DNA of 64,000 nt from Chionis minor. Taxonomy: Eukaryota > Chordata > Aves > Charadriiformes > Chionididae. The translations under genes and the position numbers were made by a program. Below, piece by piece: positions 25,366 to 37,421 of the stretch (the stretch's first letter is position 1; the number at the start of each line of letters is the position of its first letter). Below the pieces are notes generated by a model. The model was not told where the DNA came from, made no database searches, and saw only the letters and a list, made by a program, of their open reading frames with translations. The DNA lies in the NCBI GenBank assembly GCA_013398295.1, contig VZSF01009117.1:1-64000 (forward strand). Direction: 5' to 3'.

Positions 25366-27471
25366 AAGAGTGTCCAGGATGAATAACAGTAATGTTTTTT
25401 TCAGTGATCATTTAAGTATTTTCATGACAGTAGGAGTGAATAATCCATCTGTTAGTGAAAATCTATTTTTTTAGTATGCAGTAGCAAGGTCATAATGGCA
25501 CTAGTTCAACAGTATTGATAATAACTCTAGCTTCCATGTTCAAGGACTGACAGTTAAAATAAAGACAAAATTAATAAGTAATTAAAACTATATTTGGTTT
25601 ACTTTCAGCCTGTGTCAATGCTGGTGGATATTTTCCTCATTCATTATTAGGTCTTTCAGCTTTTCTCCTCTCTTTTTCACCTTTCCTAAGATATTAGCCC
25701 CAGGCTGGGTGAGGGAAATTCTGTCCAGCAGTGTCAACTTAAGCACCTTTTTCCTTAGTCATCCTCTCTTGCCTATACGTGACTATAACATACATATCAC
25801 TGCACTGCAGTGGTCACTGTATACATGCTTCTGGTACCACCCAGTGAATGATACCAAGGAATTTATCAGAGTTTTAATATAATCCTGCAAAGAAAAGAGG
25901 AGGGCAATTTTCAACTGGATTGTTCTTATGGTTCAGTTCATCTTCTACCTTTAGAAACGGCAAACTCTGGTTTGTAAATGACTCTACAACATTACTGGAC
26001 TATTTGGAAATTTATAATGTATATTTAGATCGAGTAAATGTTCAGGAACAGGTGGCAATAGAGGCAGAACTATGCAAGAGTGTTCCTATAACAAAACTAT
26101 TTTCCACTACTGGGACACCTAAATAATACTTGCTAATTTTTATGTAATATTATTTCCTCAGTTTCAGTCATGTCACATTCTACTTTTCTTCTTTGTTAAT
26201 ACTTTTTTGACTTTTCATTCATTTTGGGTTTTTTGCAGGTTTTTTTCCAGTTGGATAAAACATAACCTATTCTCTTTTACATACAAATTATTTTTTAGCA
26301 AATACAAGCATCATTATGAGAGCAGTTCCTTTCATTAGACTTCCAACAACATATGTGGAAAATGTAAGCAAGCTTTTGGGTATGCAAGGCAGACTTCAAA
26401 TTGTAACAGAAACTGCAGAGTCCAAACCTAACTATAAGTTTGGTTCATCATTTAGAATTTAATTGGATATGTAGCAGACCCTCTGTAAGGACTAAAGCAA
26501 TTGTAGCTTTTGCAGCAGAGTGGATGTCAGGTACAGGGAGACAGAAAGAAGGATTAGAGTATGGTTATCTCTAGAGAGAGAAGAAAGACAGATCATTTAC
26601 AGCCTGTGAGACATGTAGGTGGCTGAGAGAGAAGGAAATGGTACGTGCCATAAACCAAATATCTTTTCTGAGTTCATTGCTTTCTGTATCGGACAGAGTT
26701 ACAAATTGTGGTTTGATGTATGTTCTTCAAAAGCACAGGGGTTTTCACACCTTAGGACATATGCTGGGAAAAAACTCTCAGGACCCTGACTCACAAACCA
26801 TGCTAAATGTAACAGCAGCACCTGACAAGTCTGCCAGTCCTAATTATCTTCATTTCTGTTTATAATGTATATATATAAGGACCTTAACTGCAGTGGCTAA
26901 AAGAACCAATGAATTAAAATATTGTAAATATTCACATTTTAACATATTTTTTTAAAATTATAAGTGGTATTCTGAAACAAATTTTATAAATTTAAATTTC
27001 TGAAGCTTGCTGTTGTAATTTTTTTGCAAATAGCATTTTTATACAAAGTCAGCATCTCCCTAAAATGGGAAAAAGAAACAAAATTCCACATTTTAAAAAA
27101 CCAACTGTCTCATAGGTATGAAATCCTGAGCTTTAAACTAGTCTCCTATCATCTAGCAACTCTTTCATTAATATTTCTAAAACTTGTCTTTTTCTATTGA
27201 GAATTTGTATTTTTGTAGTATGTTACAGTGAGGTACTATGCTATCCCCTTGGTTTTTAACATCTCACGTGTTTCAGCAATCATAAATTGTATTCCATTTC
27301 TGAACCTCCTTGTTACTTTGGTTTACAGATTATTAACTAGATACAGGAATGTCTATAGGTATTTAATAATTTTCCATATTTTTCTATTTGACTAATTCTG
27401 TTTAACTTCCTACCTGGCATTCTAATGCTCTTCCAGAAAGGACATCTTGTGATCTCAGCTAGTTTCTCCTT
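25366..27471 (-). other. Intronic sequence, no gene seen
   Basis: AT-rich unique sequence with short unrelated frames. No repeat family or exon recognised. Confidence 0.5.
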
Positions 27472-28256
27472 CACAGAATCATAGAATGGTTAGAGTTGGA
27501 AGGGATCTTAAAGATCATCTAGTTCCAACCCCCCTGCCATGGGTAGGAACACCTCCCACTAGATTAGGTTGCTCAAAACCTCATCCAACCTGGCCTTGAA
27601 AATTCCCAGGGATGGGGCCTACACAACTTCCCTGGGAAACCTCTTCCAGGGCCTCACCACCCTCACAGTGAAAAATTTCTTCCTGAGATCTGTTCCAAAT
27701 CTACCCTCTTCCAGTTTGAAGCCATTACCCCTTGTCCTATCACTACATACCCTTGTAAAAAGTCCCTCTCCAGCTCTCTTGTAGGCCCCCTTCAGATACT
27801 GGAAAGCTGCTATAAGGTCTCCCTGGAGCCTTCTCCTCTCCAGGTTGAACAACCTCAACTCTTTCAGCCTGTCTTCATAGCAGAGGTGCTCCAGCCCTCT
27901 GATCGTCTTTGTGGCCCTGCTATGCACCCACTCCAGTATGTCCGTGTCCTTCTTATGTTGGGGCCTCCAGAACTGGACACAGTACTCCAGGTGGTCTAAC
28001 GAGATCAGAATAGAGGGGCAGAATCACCTCCCTTGACCTGCTGGCCATGCTTCTTTTGATGCAGCCCAGGATGCGGTTGGCTTTCTGGGTTGCAAGCGCG
28101 CATTTCTGGTTCATATTCAGTTTTTCAGTTTTTCATCTGTCAGTACAAGCCCTTATTCTTTGGACTGATCTCATTCCATCATCACCCAGCCTATATTCAT
28201 GTTTAGGATTGTCCCGACCCAGGTGCAGGAGCCTGCACTTGGCCTTGAAGAACATT
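27472..28256 (-). mobile_element. CR1 LINE 3' fragment
   Basis: Starts with the CR1 3' end in reverse (CACAGAATCATAGAATGGTT followed by the GGAAGGGATC block) and runs back into the ORF2 C-terminus. Minus-strand translation of 27619-27927 shows [54 protein letters not shown] and [11 protein letters not shown], the standard CR1 tail of ORF2. The element fades out near 28256 in the block upstream of the RT C-terminus (reverse of CACTTGGCCTTGAAG). It is 5'-truncated, in the same direction as CDH12, and of the same subfamily type as the copy at 42702. Confidence 0.92.
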
Positions 28257-31200
28257 AGTTCACTTGTAATTGATGAACTAACATTTCACTAGTTATAAAT
28301 TCAGTTTTGAGTTGCTGACATGCATAATACATGTCTGTGCCTGATCTGAGTATTGGAAACAGTATGTCTGTGGCTTCCAGGTGAGTCAGCAATTCTCAGT
28401 CAAACTACAGATTTAGATTAAATAAATTTAAAATTTTCAAGTTCGCTTTGATTAAAAGAGAGACCATGCTTCAGTTTGTCCAGCCTCTCAAGCCCCACGA
28501 AATATTTTGTAAACCTTTTTTTAAACTATCCTTTCACATATTTCCAAGTTCAAATGATCTTCCTGTCCAGATGAAGCCATTTATACACAAATATTCAAAA
28601 TAAAACTGTGAAAGTTATAAGGCTTTTCGTTAGCAGTTTAATTTGTACATCATCATTTTTATTTCTCCATCTATATTGACAACATAAACTTCAGACACAT
28701 GCTAGCATCATCAGCACCATCCACACAGCACACTCAGCTGTGTTCAGAGGTCTTGTGAGAGCTGGTGACTTCATACTAACAGAACCACCTCTGCAGGCTT
28801 TCAGTCTCCTACACTGATCTCTGAATTCCTAGCCAATGCCACCTGCTGAGTTTTAGAATTTTAACTATTTCTATTTGTGACCTTCTTAGCAGTCCAGAAC
28901 AATGACCACAACCTTTTACAACCCCTAAAATGTGGGTTACACTCAAGAAGTTGATTCTTTTTGTTTTGATCTCTCAGTCCTGAAATCACTCTTTCTCCTC
29001 TCTCCTGCAATTTTTGAAAACATATTTCTCATCTTTGTTTCATCTCCAAATACCTCATATGGTTTTCATGAATGCAATGACCGCAGGCAAAAAGTGTTGC
29101 TACTATCTGTATTTTGCTTCTAATTTTCCCTCTATGAGCTAAGTAAATCAATAAGTTAAGCCAGTAGGTCAATGAGAAACTTTCTGCTGTAAGTTGCTGA
29201 TCTCTACCACACGTGACAGTAAAACTAGGTCTTTACACAGCTTGTAAAAAGATAAGCTTGCAAAAGTAAACACTAAATGCAAGTCTGACTTGCTCATGGG
29301 AGTTTTGCATTTCCATCGTTCTACTTCTCACACTTTCACGTGCAACTGTCAAAATTGCTTTGTGTCTCACATGCTTTATGCAATATACAGGATGCAAAGC
29401 TCTCAAAGTCATCACTTTTTTTCACCAGCCACACATAAGTGTGGAGACCAAGGTCTCACTTCAACACAGCAAGGTGAGCAGTCTGGAGTTCTGCCACCTG
29501 TTCCAATTCCTCTTATGCTTTTTTTATGGTTTAATTTCTCCTCATTAATGTTGTTACCTGTTATAAATTGTGACTGTGCTTTTCCTTGAAAAAATGCATG
29601 GTATAAACTCAGTCAATCAGTTTAATAAGCCAGGCTAACGTGGTCATGCCTGATCATGATTTAAATTATCATCTATGGACCACCGTGGCCCAACAAGAAT
29701 TTCATTGTGATGTCTGCAGAGATGGGTATATGAATTCCTGTGGGTTAAAGATGTGCCAAATAAGGTTATTCTTATAAATACTATTTATCTGCTTACTTAT
29801 TTATCTTACTTATATTTATCTACTACTTATTTAAGATCTTTCATATTAAAATCATCCAGAAATTATGTCCTCCATCACAGGAGTCAATTAACACATTACT
29901 AACAGTGATCCCTGAAACAACTGTCATCTTGAAGATGGCACTATGCAAATGTCTAATGGCAATGATAGACAGGTCTATCTCTAATATTGTTACTTCACTT
30001 TAGTTGTGGGCATAGAATCTGATAAGCTAGGAAAAGCCCTTATGACAGCTTTAAATGAAATATTGTGACCCTCTTAGCAGAAATCTAGTAGAAATATAAT
30101 TTTATAAAAAATCAGATTAATCAGGGTATGGTTATGAACAGAGACAAGCTTGCATTTTTTTTTTTTCCCCTTCAAAGGACAATAGCTTTCACACTGCATG
30201 TATTTCTTTTCCTTTAAATTTATTTTTTCTTTCAAGTTAACTCGGTACTTGTGAATAACACCAAAATGATAGCCACAGTACTGTAAATTTATTTGTCGGA
30301 GAACAGATTCTGCACAATCAGTGCAAAATTCCCTTTACAGACTGCCCTGACATCTAGACACTCACCTGAAAGAGAAAATAACTGTAAAACCTAATTGTGC
30401 AACCGAAAAGAGGTGTTGATTTAAGCTTGATGGAAGGTGGTCAACATTAATTTCATTATATTAAAAAATCATCCACTATAAAATGCATAAATGAGTTCTA
30501 TGCTCATATTTCAGATGCAAAGGATAAATTATTAGGTTTCAGAAAAACACTCTCTTCTGGTCATAGATATAGAGCTCTGCTTCCTCCAAATCAGCACTCT
30601 TTCTGCCTTGATAAATGGTGAAACCTCTAAAGATAATGAAGCTTTCTCAGGACTAAGTCAGATGAAATATACCATATTGTTACGTGCCCCCTGTACTGCC
30701 ATAGGCCAGTTGTGACTATTACATTTTTCAGCTGGTGAGGATCATTAAAAAAAAAAAAAAACTGTAGTAGTTTGTATGCAAGTATGTATAATGTAATGGC
30801 GGTTTAAAGAAAATAATGTTGCAATGTTTATAGATTATTCATTAGCAAGATAATATCCAGCAAGTTGAGCATATTAAGTAGTTGCACACTGGAAATTAGT
30901 AGAAAAATGGCCATTGCCTCAAAGAGGACTTTTCCTATGTTCAGTACAAGTTGACACCTCTGTCTCTGCAAGCTTGAGGACAGACAGCAAAAATCCTTAC
31001 TAAAAACAACTGTGCAGCTGTACAACACAAGAAAGATGTAATGCATTCACACACTAGGAATGCAAAGAGACATGTATGAATTGAAGCATGATACATGGAT
31101 AACAAGTCAATATTTTTGTTAGTATTATCTTGATAATGAACAACCTATAATGTTTTCATCTATTTTGTTCTCTTGAACTTTCATTTTATTATGCTGCCTC

Positions 31201-32539
31201 TGCATGTCACTATAGAAACAGAGCAATAAAGAAAGTTTTATAATATTCTGGTGGGGTTGCATGCACTTGAGCTACCCCTGTGTAAGGGCAATTAAAACTG
31301 CTGCCTTTTTAGTGGTTATTAACTGTGCTGGGACATGGCCTTGCTTGAGTATTTGATACTCTAATGATTTCTGTCACCATTCAGTGAGGACTTAGCTTTG
31401 GCATACAAAAAGAATCAAAAACTTTTTTATCTTAATCCACACGTGCTGTTTTGCATGGCCTTCTGGAGCTTCATAGTACCAAGAAAGCACACAAAGCACA
31501 GCAAAATATGTGAGCAAGCCTTATTTTACAGCAAGCCTTCCAGCATCCCTTCAGTTTTCATGGGTCACATGGAAACACAATATTTCAATTTTGCTTTTTA
31601 GCCTGGGTCTGCTTACATGGATCCCTACTAAAGGGGGCTGTCTTCTGTTTGGTAACCTGATGGATTTTTATGGCTTTTCCATATTACACAAGCAGAAGAT
31701 TTCCAAACTCTGATTTAATATTCAGGTTAAATGGCTTTTAATGTGTCAACATGAAGCACTATTTCAAGATCTCTAACTGTGAGCTAGACTAATCCCCATC
31801 AGTTTCTAAACTATATTTTGATTTGCAACCTGACACTTCTTGGGATCATCTTCTAAAAACACATAAAAGGAATTAAGTGCGTTGGCTGATAACAGTTGAC
31901 ATTATTGCTGTAAATCTTTGTTCTCTTACAGATGGCTTCTGAAATTAACTAGCCACCCATAACTGTTTAGTGAAATTGTCATCTGATTTAATAGACACAT
32001 TAAACTCCTATTTATAAATTACTGTGACATTATTAGTGCAGCAGTTCTATAATAAGTAATATAAACGCCAATGCACATGTCACTATATTGTGTCTAGCTA
32101 TGAAGGCTGGAAGAAGAAGATAAAACTCCTGTGATTTCAGTTCACATGAAAAATCCTGCACTTTATCATATACTTGATATAATTTTAAAATATAGCACAA
32201 TAGTATTATAAAAATAATTATTTTGAAAATATATAATTTTGGAATAAAGCTAAATTATGGTAAATATAAACCAAGTTTATTTCTGCGATCAATCAAGAAC
32301 TCAATTGCATTTCATACCTTAAAATTTTATGTCATTTAAAAAAATTACATAAGATCTAAAGATATTGATTAGCCACTGTTGAGTGTATTTCAGTATGTTG
32401 GCAATGGTTTGAATTTGTATTAAGCATGGCTTTCACTATCTGGATTAAAAGAACAATTTCTCTAAAGAACTTCTACCATTCAGTGCACTACCTCTTTGAG
32501 AGCTTTAGGGAAAATAAGAGGAAAACACGAACAACTCCA

Positions 32540-32615
32540 TTTTGTTTTTTGGTTGTTTTGTTTGGGCTTTTTTGTTTTGTTTTTTGTTTTGGCTGTTGTT
32601 GGTTTTGGGTTTTTT
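32540..32615 (+). repeat. 76-nt G/T-only-type low-complexity tract
   Basis: Seventy-four of 76 bases are G or T and two are C, with no A at all. It is built of irregular TTTTG, TTG and GGTTTT units. On the minus strand, which CDH12 transcription reads, the RNA would be an A/C-rich stretch of CAAAAC-like units. There is no regular period. Confidence 0.85.
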
Positions 32616-34261
32616 AAAGATATTAGGCAAAGAAGACATGCAAAAACTGGCAGGTTCTTTTTTTCAGGTATATTGAAGCAAATAGTTATATTGCTAAAAT
32701 AAGTTATAATAAACATTAAAAGGATGCTTAGCAGGTAATACACATGGTCAAAAAAAATTATAATCTGGTCTGAATTGCATTATTCTGGAAGCAGATTTTT
32801 TGATTTAATGTTACTAATTAAACATCCTAATTTATTTTGTGTTTCACTACCAAGATCCTTCCATATTTTATTTATTTGTTGAGTGACAGTGGTATATGTT
32901 ATTCTGCCAAGAAACTTCACTATTGCATGTGCTACGCTGCAACTAGATCTTTCCTCACATCTGAAAAGTGTCTTTTCTGAAACTTTTAACAGTTCGAAAA
33001 AGTCTTAAAAGTTAAAAACATGCCAGGTAAACCTGTGATGTGATAAATGCTACTCTTAATGAAAATATCCTGTTAGTTCTGAATTGATTATAAGCTCAAA
33101 TTCAAATCTATCAATAATAGTCAATTTTTTGCAAAATTAATATTATTTTGGCAGCTTAGAACTGACCATACATGTTTACCCAGACCATCTTACGTAAAGG
33201 AGTAAAGACTAATGAATTACAGTGAAGCAATAACATCCCTTTCTTCCGAGGTAAAAAGCACAGCAATCACATTGCCTGTGCTACAGCATCAAATGTGATT
33301 AGTCTTCATTTGCTTCTTTAATGAGTGGCCAGAACAAAGATAGGTGTTAGAGAAAGTGTAGTTTGTATCAACCAGACATCACAAAGATGCAGGTTTTCAT
33401 TATGTGATCCCCCTCTCTTCAGACTGTAAAACAAACTCACTATATTATCTTTGTGATATAAACATACTGCTTTGAAAATTGTTTTGACCAGTATGTTTCA
33501 GTTCTTAACATTAATGCTTATATTTGTCATATCCACATGGTTTGTCAAATTATGTGGTGAATCACATGTAGTCATCTTCTGTTTTATTTATACATGCTTT
33601 ACTTCGAATAGATGCCTGGAACGATAGGAGGGAAAATTATTTTACTCTGAATTTTATTTATATTTAGGTAAGCATCTCACATTCCCAAATTTTGCATTAA
33701 AAAAAAAAAAGGTTAAAACAAGGTATTAAAGTAAAAATTGATGCACGATGTCTCATTTTTATGGTAAGTGAATTTGAACCTTACTGTCTAGGGAAGCGGC
33801 GTTTGGGGACCTAGGAAATGAATTCTTGACCTCTTATTTTCATTGAGTAAGGGCCTTTACTTAAACTGAAAATTATACATAGCATGCAATTATATACTGT
33901 GCTATTATTTTTTTCAGGTCTCATTTTCAGCTTTTCTTTCTGAAAACTCTATTACCTGAATTCACTCTCCACAATCCTCGAACAGTTGCCTATCAAATTA
34001 CTTATGCACTATTACAGAAACAGTGGTCATATAATGAGAGAGAGGATTGCATAAATTCTCTGCATGTCTGAATGTGCATGTCTGTACACAAAGTATAAAA
34101 GCTATAATGCAAGAGTTTGAATTATGAAGCAATAAAATGTGTTAGAAATACTTGAAAACAATCTGAACAATCAGAAATAAAAAAACCCAAACAATACTGA
34201 GGCATAAGGTAACAGAACAAAAAGCCGGTATCTTCATTAGCTGAAAACTGACTTGGAGTAA

Positions 34262-34345
34262 CCGTACGGATAACAGAAATTCCTGCATTCTGAGCTACAG
34301 ATTTCTGGTTCAAATCTTGCTTCTGGTATCAGTTTGACATTCATT
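34262..34345 (+). repeat. Possible tRNA-derived SINE relic (B-box-like)
   Basis: GGTTCAAATC at 34307-34316 resembles the polymerase III B box. It is preceded by TTCTGAGCTACAG and followed by TTGCTTCTG, an order that recalls MIR-type elements. There is no convincing A box or SINE tail. I treat it as a weak resemblance. Confidence 0.25.
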
Positions 34346-34650
34346 GCTAAAAATCAAGTATGCTATTCAATTAAAATTAGTAGTGCACCACAAACTCCCA
34401 CTTCTTTTGTTTTATTCCAAAACCAAGGATAAGGAAATAAGACAAACATACAAAGGTAGAAAGTAAATGTTACAAACTTGTGCACTAAAAATAATAGTAA
34501 CTTCTATAGTGGCTGTATGAGAGGCTGAATGATGAAGGCAAAGAACAGAGGGAATTACTGTCAGCTGAAGAAGATTTGCCCCACCAGAAACAGGCATGCA
34601 TTTATAGTATATTGTACCACTTGTGCAATTTCAGCTTTTAAAGAAAGAGT

Positions 34651-34663
34651 AAAAAATTACCTT
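34651..34663 (-). promoter_or_regulatory. CDH12: 5' splice donor of CDH12 coding exon 1
   Basis: Read on the minus strand the junction is GGGAAAG followed by GTAATTTTTT. The invariant GT is at 34660-34659, and the last exonic base is a G as expected. The intron starts exactly after the VGK codons, which is where type II cadherin genes are split. Confidence 0.88.
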
Positions 34664-34891
34664 TCCCACATACTGAGGTTCAGAGCCCATGTACTCCTCC
34701 AGCACAAAAAATTGATTCCACACCCAGCCTCGTTTGACTCGCTGAGCAGATGGCCTCCTCCCTGGCACCGGGACAGCATTTTCTCTTGGCTCTGCTTCAA
34801 CAGTTTGTTGTGGTTGTGGATACAGTGGCGTTAGGAGACCTCCATCAAACAGGACCCAGAGAAGCAGGGATAAGCAGTTCCTTGTAAGCAT
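34661..34891 (-). CDS. CDH12: Cadherin-12 (type II cadherin), first coding exon
   Basis: This exon encodes the first 77 residues of a type II classical cadherin, a calcium-dependent cell-adhesion protein of the plasma membrane, mainly neuronal. Visible in order: a hydrophobic signal peptide at residues 1 to about 23 beginning [15 protein letters not shown]; a short propeptide; the furin-type site RVKR at 51-54; and the mature N-terminus [13 protein letters not shown], with Trp56 and Trp58 as the W2/W4 pair that type II cadherins use for strand-swap binding. It ends with EPQYVGK in the first strand of EC1. The last codon AAG is followed by GTAATT, a good donor in phase 0. The start is the ATG at 34891-34889; an in-frame TAA lies 14 codons upstream (34934-34936), so no longer protein is possible in this exon. 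From memory, the N-terminus matches CDH12 and not CDH10 or CDH18, whose signal peptides differ. EC1 continues in an exon outside this window. Confidence 0.94.
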
Positions 34892-35076
34892 TGGCAATGG
34901 CTTCCCCACAGCAAGCAATAAAAACTCCAGCACTTAACACAGAGCAGAGGAATCCAGGTTTGAGGTCTCTGTGGCCTCCACCACTTAGCTTCTGATTTTA
35001 TTGCAGAAATGCTAATGCAGGCATTAATCCTTCCGATGACAAGGCTTTTGCTGCATTAAATTCCATCTAAAGGGAC
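34892..35076 (-). other. CDH12: 5' UTR part of the CDH12 first coding exon (acceptor inferred)
   Basis: Upstream of the CDH12 start codon the frame closes at once with TAA at 34934-34936. The first convincing splice acceptor on the minus strand is a pyrimidine-rich run ending TCTCTTTTATAG, with the AG at 35077-35078, which would make the exon about 416 nt. The ATG has a mediocre Kozak context (C at -3, C at +4). The acceptor position is an inference from the motif alone. The existence of a 5' UTR here is secure, because no promoter-like or CpG-rich sequence is seen beside the exon and CDH12 is known to have upstream non-coding exons. Confidence 0.6.
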
Positions 35077-37054
35077 CTATAAAAGAGATTTACATGGCAA
35101 CATCAAATTACGTAAAATTACATTGAAGCGTTCATCAAAATTCTCACACCTAGTTAGTTTCTAGAGACAGAGAAAAAGATTAGGAATCACAGTTTTAAAA
35201 GTGATTGCTATTTTGATTGTAGCAGTGTGCTGCTCTAGAACATTGTACAGTTATTACAGGAATAGCTCATTCTTGCTCTGTTTAGCATTACTGTTGCCTC
35301 TGTCTGAGGACAGGCCTGTAGCCTTTGCTTTATGACTCAGTTATCACACAAAATTGTTATGCTTCAGTGATGTCAGAAATATTTACTCCAGATTTACACC
35401 AAAAATACTGGGGAAAAGGGGACCCATACTTCCATTCTACTGTCCAGAGCAGGAATGCTTTGCTTGTTTTCTCTGCCAGAACAGTATCTTGGAAGCATGT
35501 CCTTCTGTCTATGGATGGACCTGGACAAAGTTTATACTAAACTTTGGACTCTGGAGGGTAGATTTGTATGAATTCCATGGGAAATTAAAAAAATAAAAAA
35601 AGGGATATAGTGCCCATACAGCTAAATAACACAAAGCTGCCAACACGAAATATGAAGTCTATGACTGACATTCTCACGACAAGCTTTGTATCAAAATGAC
35701 AGCTGTTTTGTTCTTCAGGACTACAGTAAAGCACATTAAAGAATGCATTCCTGATATATATGGGGAAAATGATAGAACTGTAGTCAGCGTAGAAAATAAA
35801 ACAACACAGAAGCCAATACGATCAGACAGTGATACTCATTTATACTGACAAATGCCAGGTACACAGATTAAAAATAAATCAGTACTAACTAACTACAGGG
35901 CTGAGACAGAACTATCACATCAAGGTGACAATTAAAACTGTGGTGATCCTTGTAGAAGCCAAATGCCATCAGCAAAGAAGAAAAAACACCAAACAACAAC
36001 CCAAGCAACAACAAACCAGAAGCAAAACATAAAGGAATTGCTATGTTCTCACATCGTTCTTTGTATACAGCACAGACCATTTTAACAGAAAGACAGATAG
36101 GAAAATATACCGTGTTTTCTAGCCACAGTATAATTAACAGAGATGCTTTCTTTTTGTATTTATGAAATGCTCTGATTCATTGCCTGCAATTAATAAAATG
36201 ACAGTGCTAAAGGATGTAAATATTTAAACATTAGGGATGTAAATTTCTAAATATTATGGAGTATGAAACAAGTTCAATAAAATGTAGCTCTAGCTGTCAT
36301 TTGCAACTTTGCACCAAATTCAACAGCAATAAAAACTGGTGAAAATGAGCACTCACACCATCTAAAAATGCTGTGACCCAGGCCCTAATAAAGACAGCAT
36401 GAAAACTGCTAAATCTTTGGAAACCATGCTGAAACAAATGGAGCTATTCTAGAATTTAGAATTAGGCAACAAACAACAACACAACATCTACATTCATTTT
36501 CAGGTGGGCATCATTAAGTACTGAGGCAACATGAAGACCTTAGTGGTTTTTTTTCCCCACTCTTCGAAGCTATTCATCTTCCTTTTAGTAGAGAGAATGG
36601 CTTAATGACTTTCTTGAAGCTATCCTTTCCTATGCTGGCCCTAATGCAACTGTTAAAACTTAACACTCAGACTTTTATAAGGCCCAGAACATCTGTTTAG
36701 TGAATACATTTTGCCTTTCATGACTCCTCTTCGTTAGAGGTGGACGACTGGCAGGCTGCATGTTGCACTAACTTGAATAGAAGGGGATCGAAGTTGTTTT
36801 CTGACAACTAACATTTCCATAAGCCACAGTTCCATGCCAACAAATTTTAATTCCACTGTGGATTGAAGACTTAAGAATAAATTAATAATCTTGCCTCATT
36901 AAGACCTACAACCTAGGAATGGAGCGCAAACCTACTATATGGTCTGCTGGTTGTCAGGTACAAGAAATACTACTTGTAGGGTTTAAGATGGATGCATTTT
37001 ACATTTTAAAAATAAAAATACAATTTATATCAATATGGAATTCACCACTTTTTT

Positions 37055-37145
37055 AGGACCATATTGTGTCATTGATTTTTCAGCAGAAGTTTCTATTAAA
37101 TCAATAAAGAGTTCTGCTTAAAAATCAATGACATGATATGGACCT
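37055..37145. repeat. 34-bp imperfect inverted repeat with 23-nt loop
   Basis: The left arm 37055-37088 (AGGACCATATTGTGTCATTG...) pairs with the right arm 37112-37145 at 30 of 34 positions, and at 32 of 34 if G:U pairs are allowed in RNA. The loop is 37089-37111. Weaker complementarity (A/T runs) extends a few bases beyond both arms. The size and shape suit a microRNA-like precursor or a short MITE-type transposon; neither is shown by sequence alone. Confidence 0.85.
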
Positions 37146-37406
37146 CAGAAAAAAAGAAACAGTAAAGTACCTGACCATATATATTTTTCATTTTCAAATG
37201 CTGACAAAGGTTATATTTTCCTTATGAATAATATTATTATTATCCATAACAATAAATAACATAGAGATTTGTATTTGTTAAGTACATTCTGAAGTATCTA
37301 AATAGGAAGGATTTATAATTCAGAGCCTGGAAAAACCTAACAAGTTTTGAAGAGGAAAAAACCCACCCTAGAACAATAACTGCACTTCCTATTCTAAATA
37401 TAGAAT

Positions 37407-37421
37407 AACAACAACAACAAC
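37407..37421 (+). repeat. (AAC)5 microsatellite
   Basis: Five perfect AAC units followed by an AAA end. Confidence 0.9.

Larger units (their letters stand above)
28257..34650 (-). other. Intronic sequence, no gene seen
   Basis: AT-rich DNA immediately downstream of the CDH12 donor. It holds homopolymer runs (T12 at 30155-30166, A15 at 30747-30761), a TTAT-rich patch at 29780-29835, the G/T tract at 32540-32615 and a weak SINE-like box at 34307. No second CDH12 exon is recognisable. Confidence 0.55.

Noticed and set aside
1..34660. Second coding exon of CDH12 (rest of EC1)
   Set aside because: I looked for EC1 hallmarks on the minus strand (such as the DKGEG and VQDIND type words) and found none; the intron is known to be very long in other vertebrates.
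34892..34933. N-terminal extension of the CDH12 frame by 14 codons
   Set aside because: The extended frame opens with a GTG directly after an in-frame TAA (34934-34936). The first ATG is at 34891 and fits the family N-terminus.
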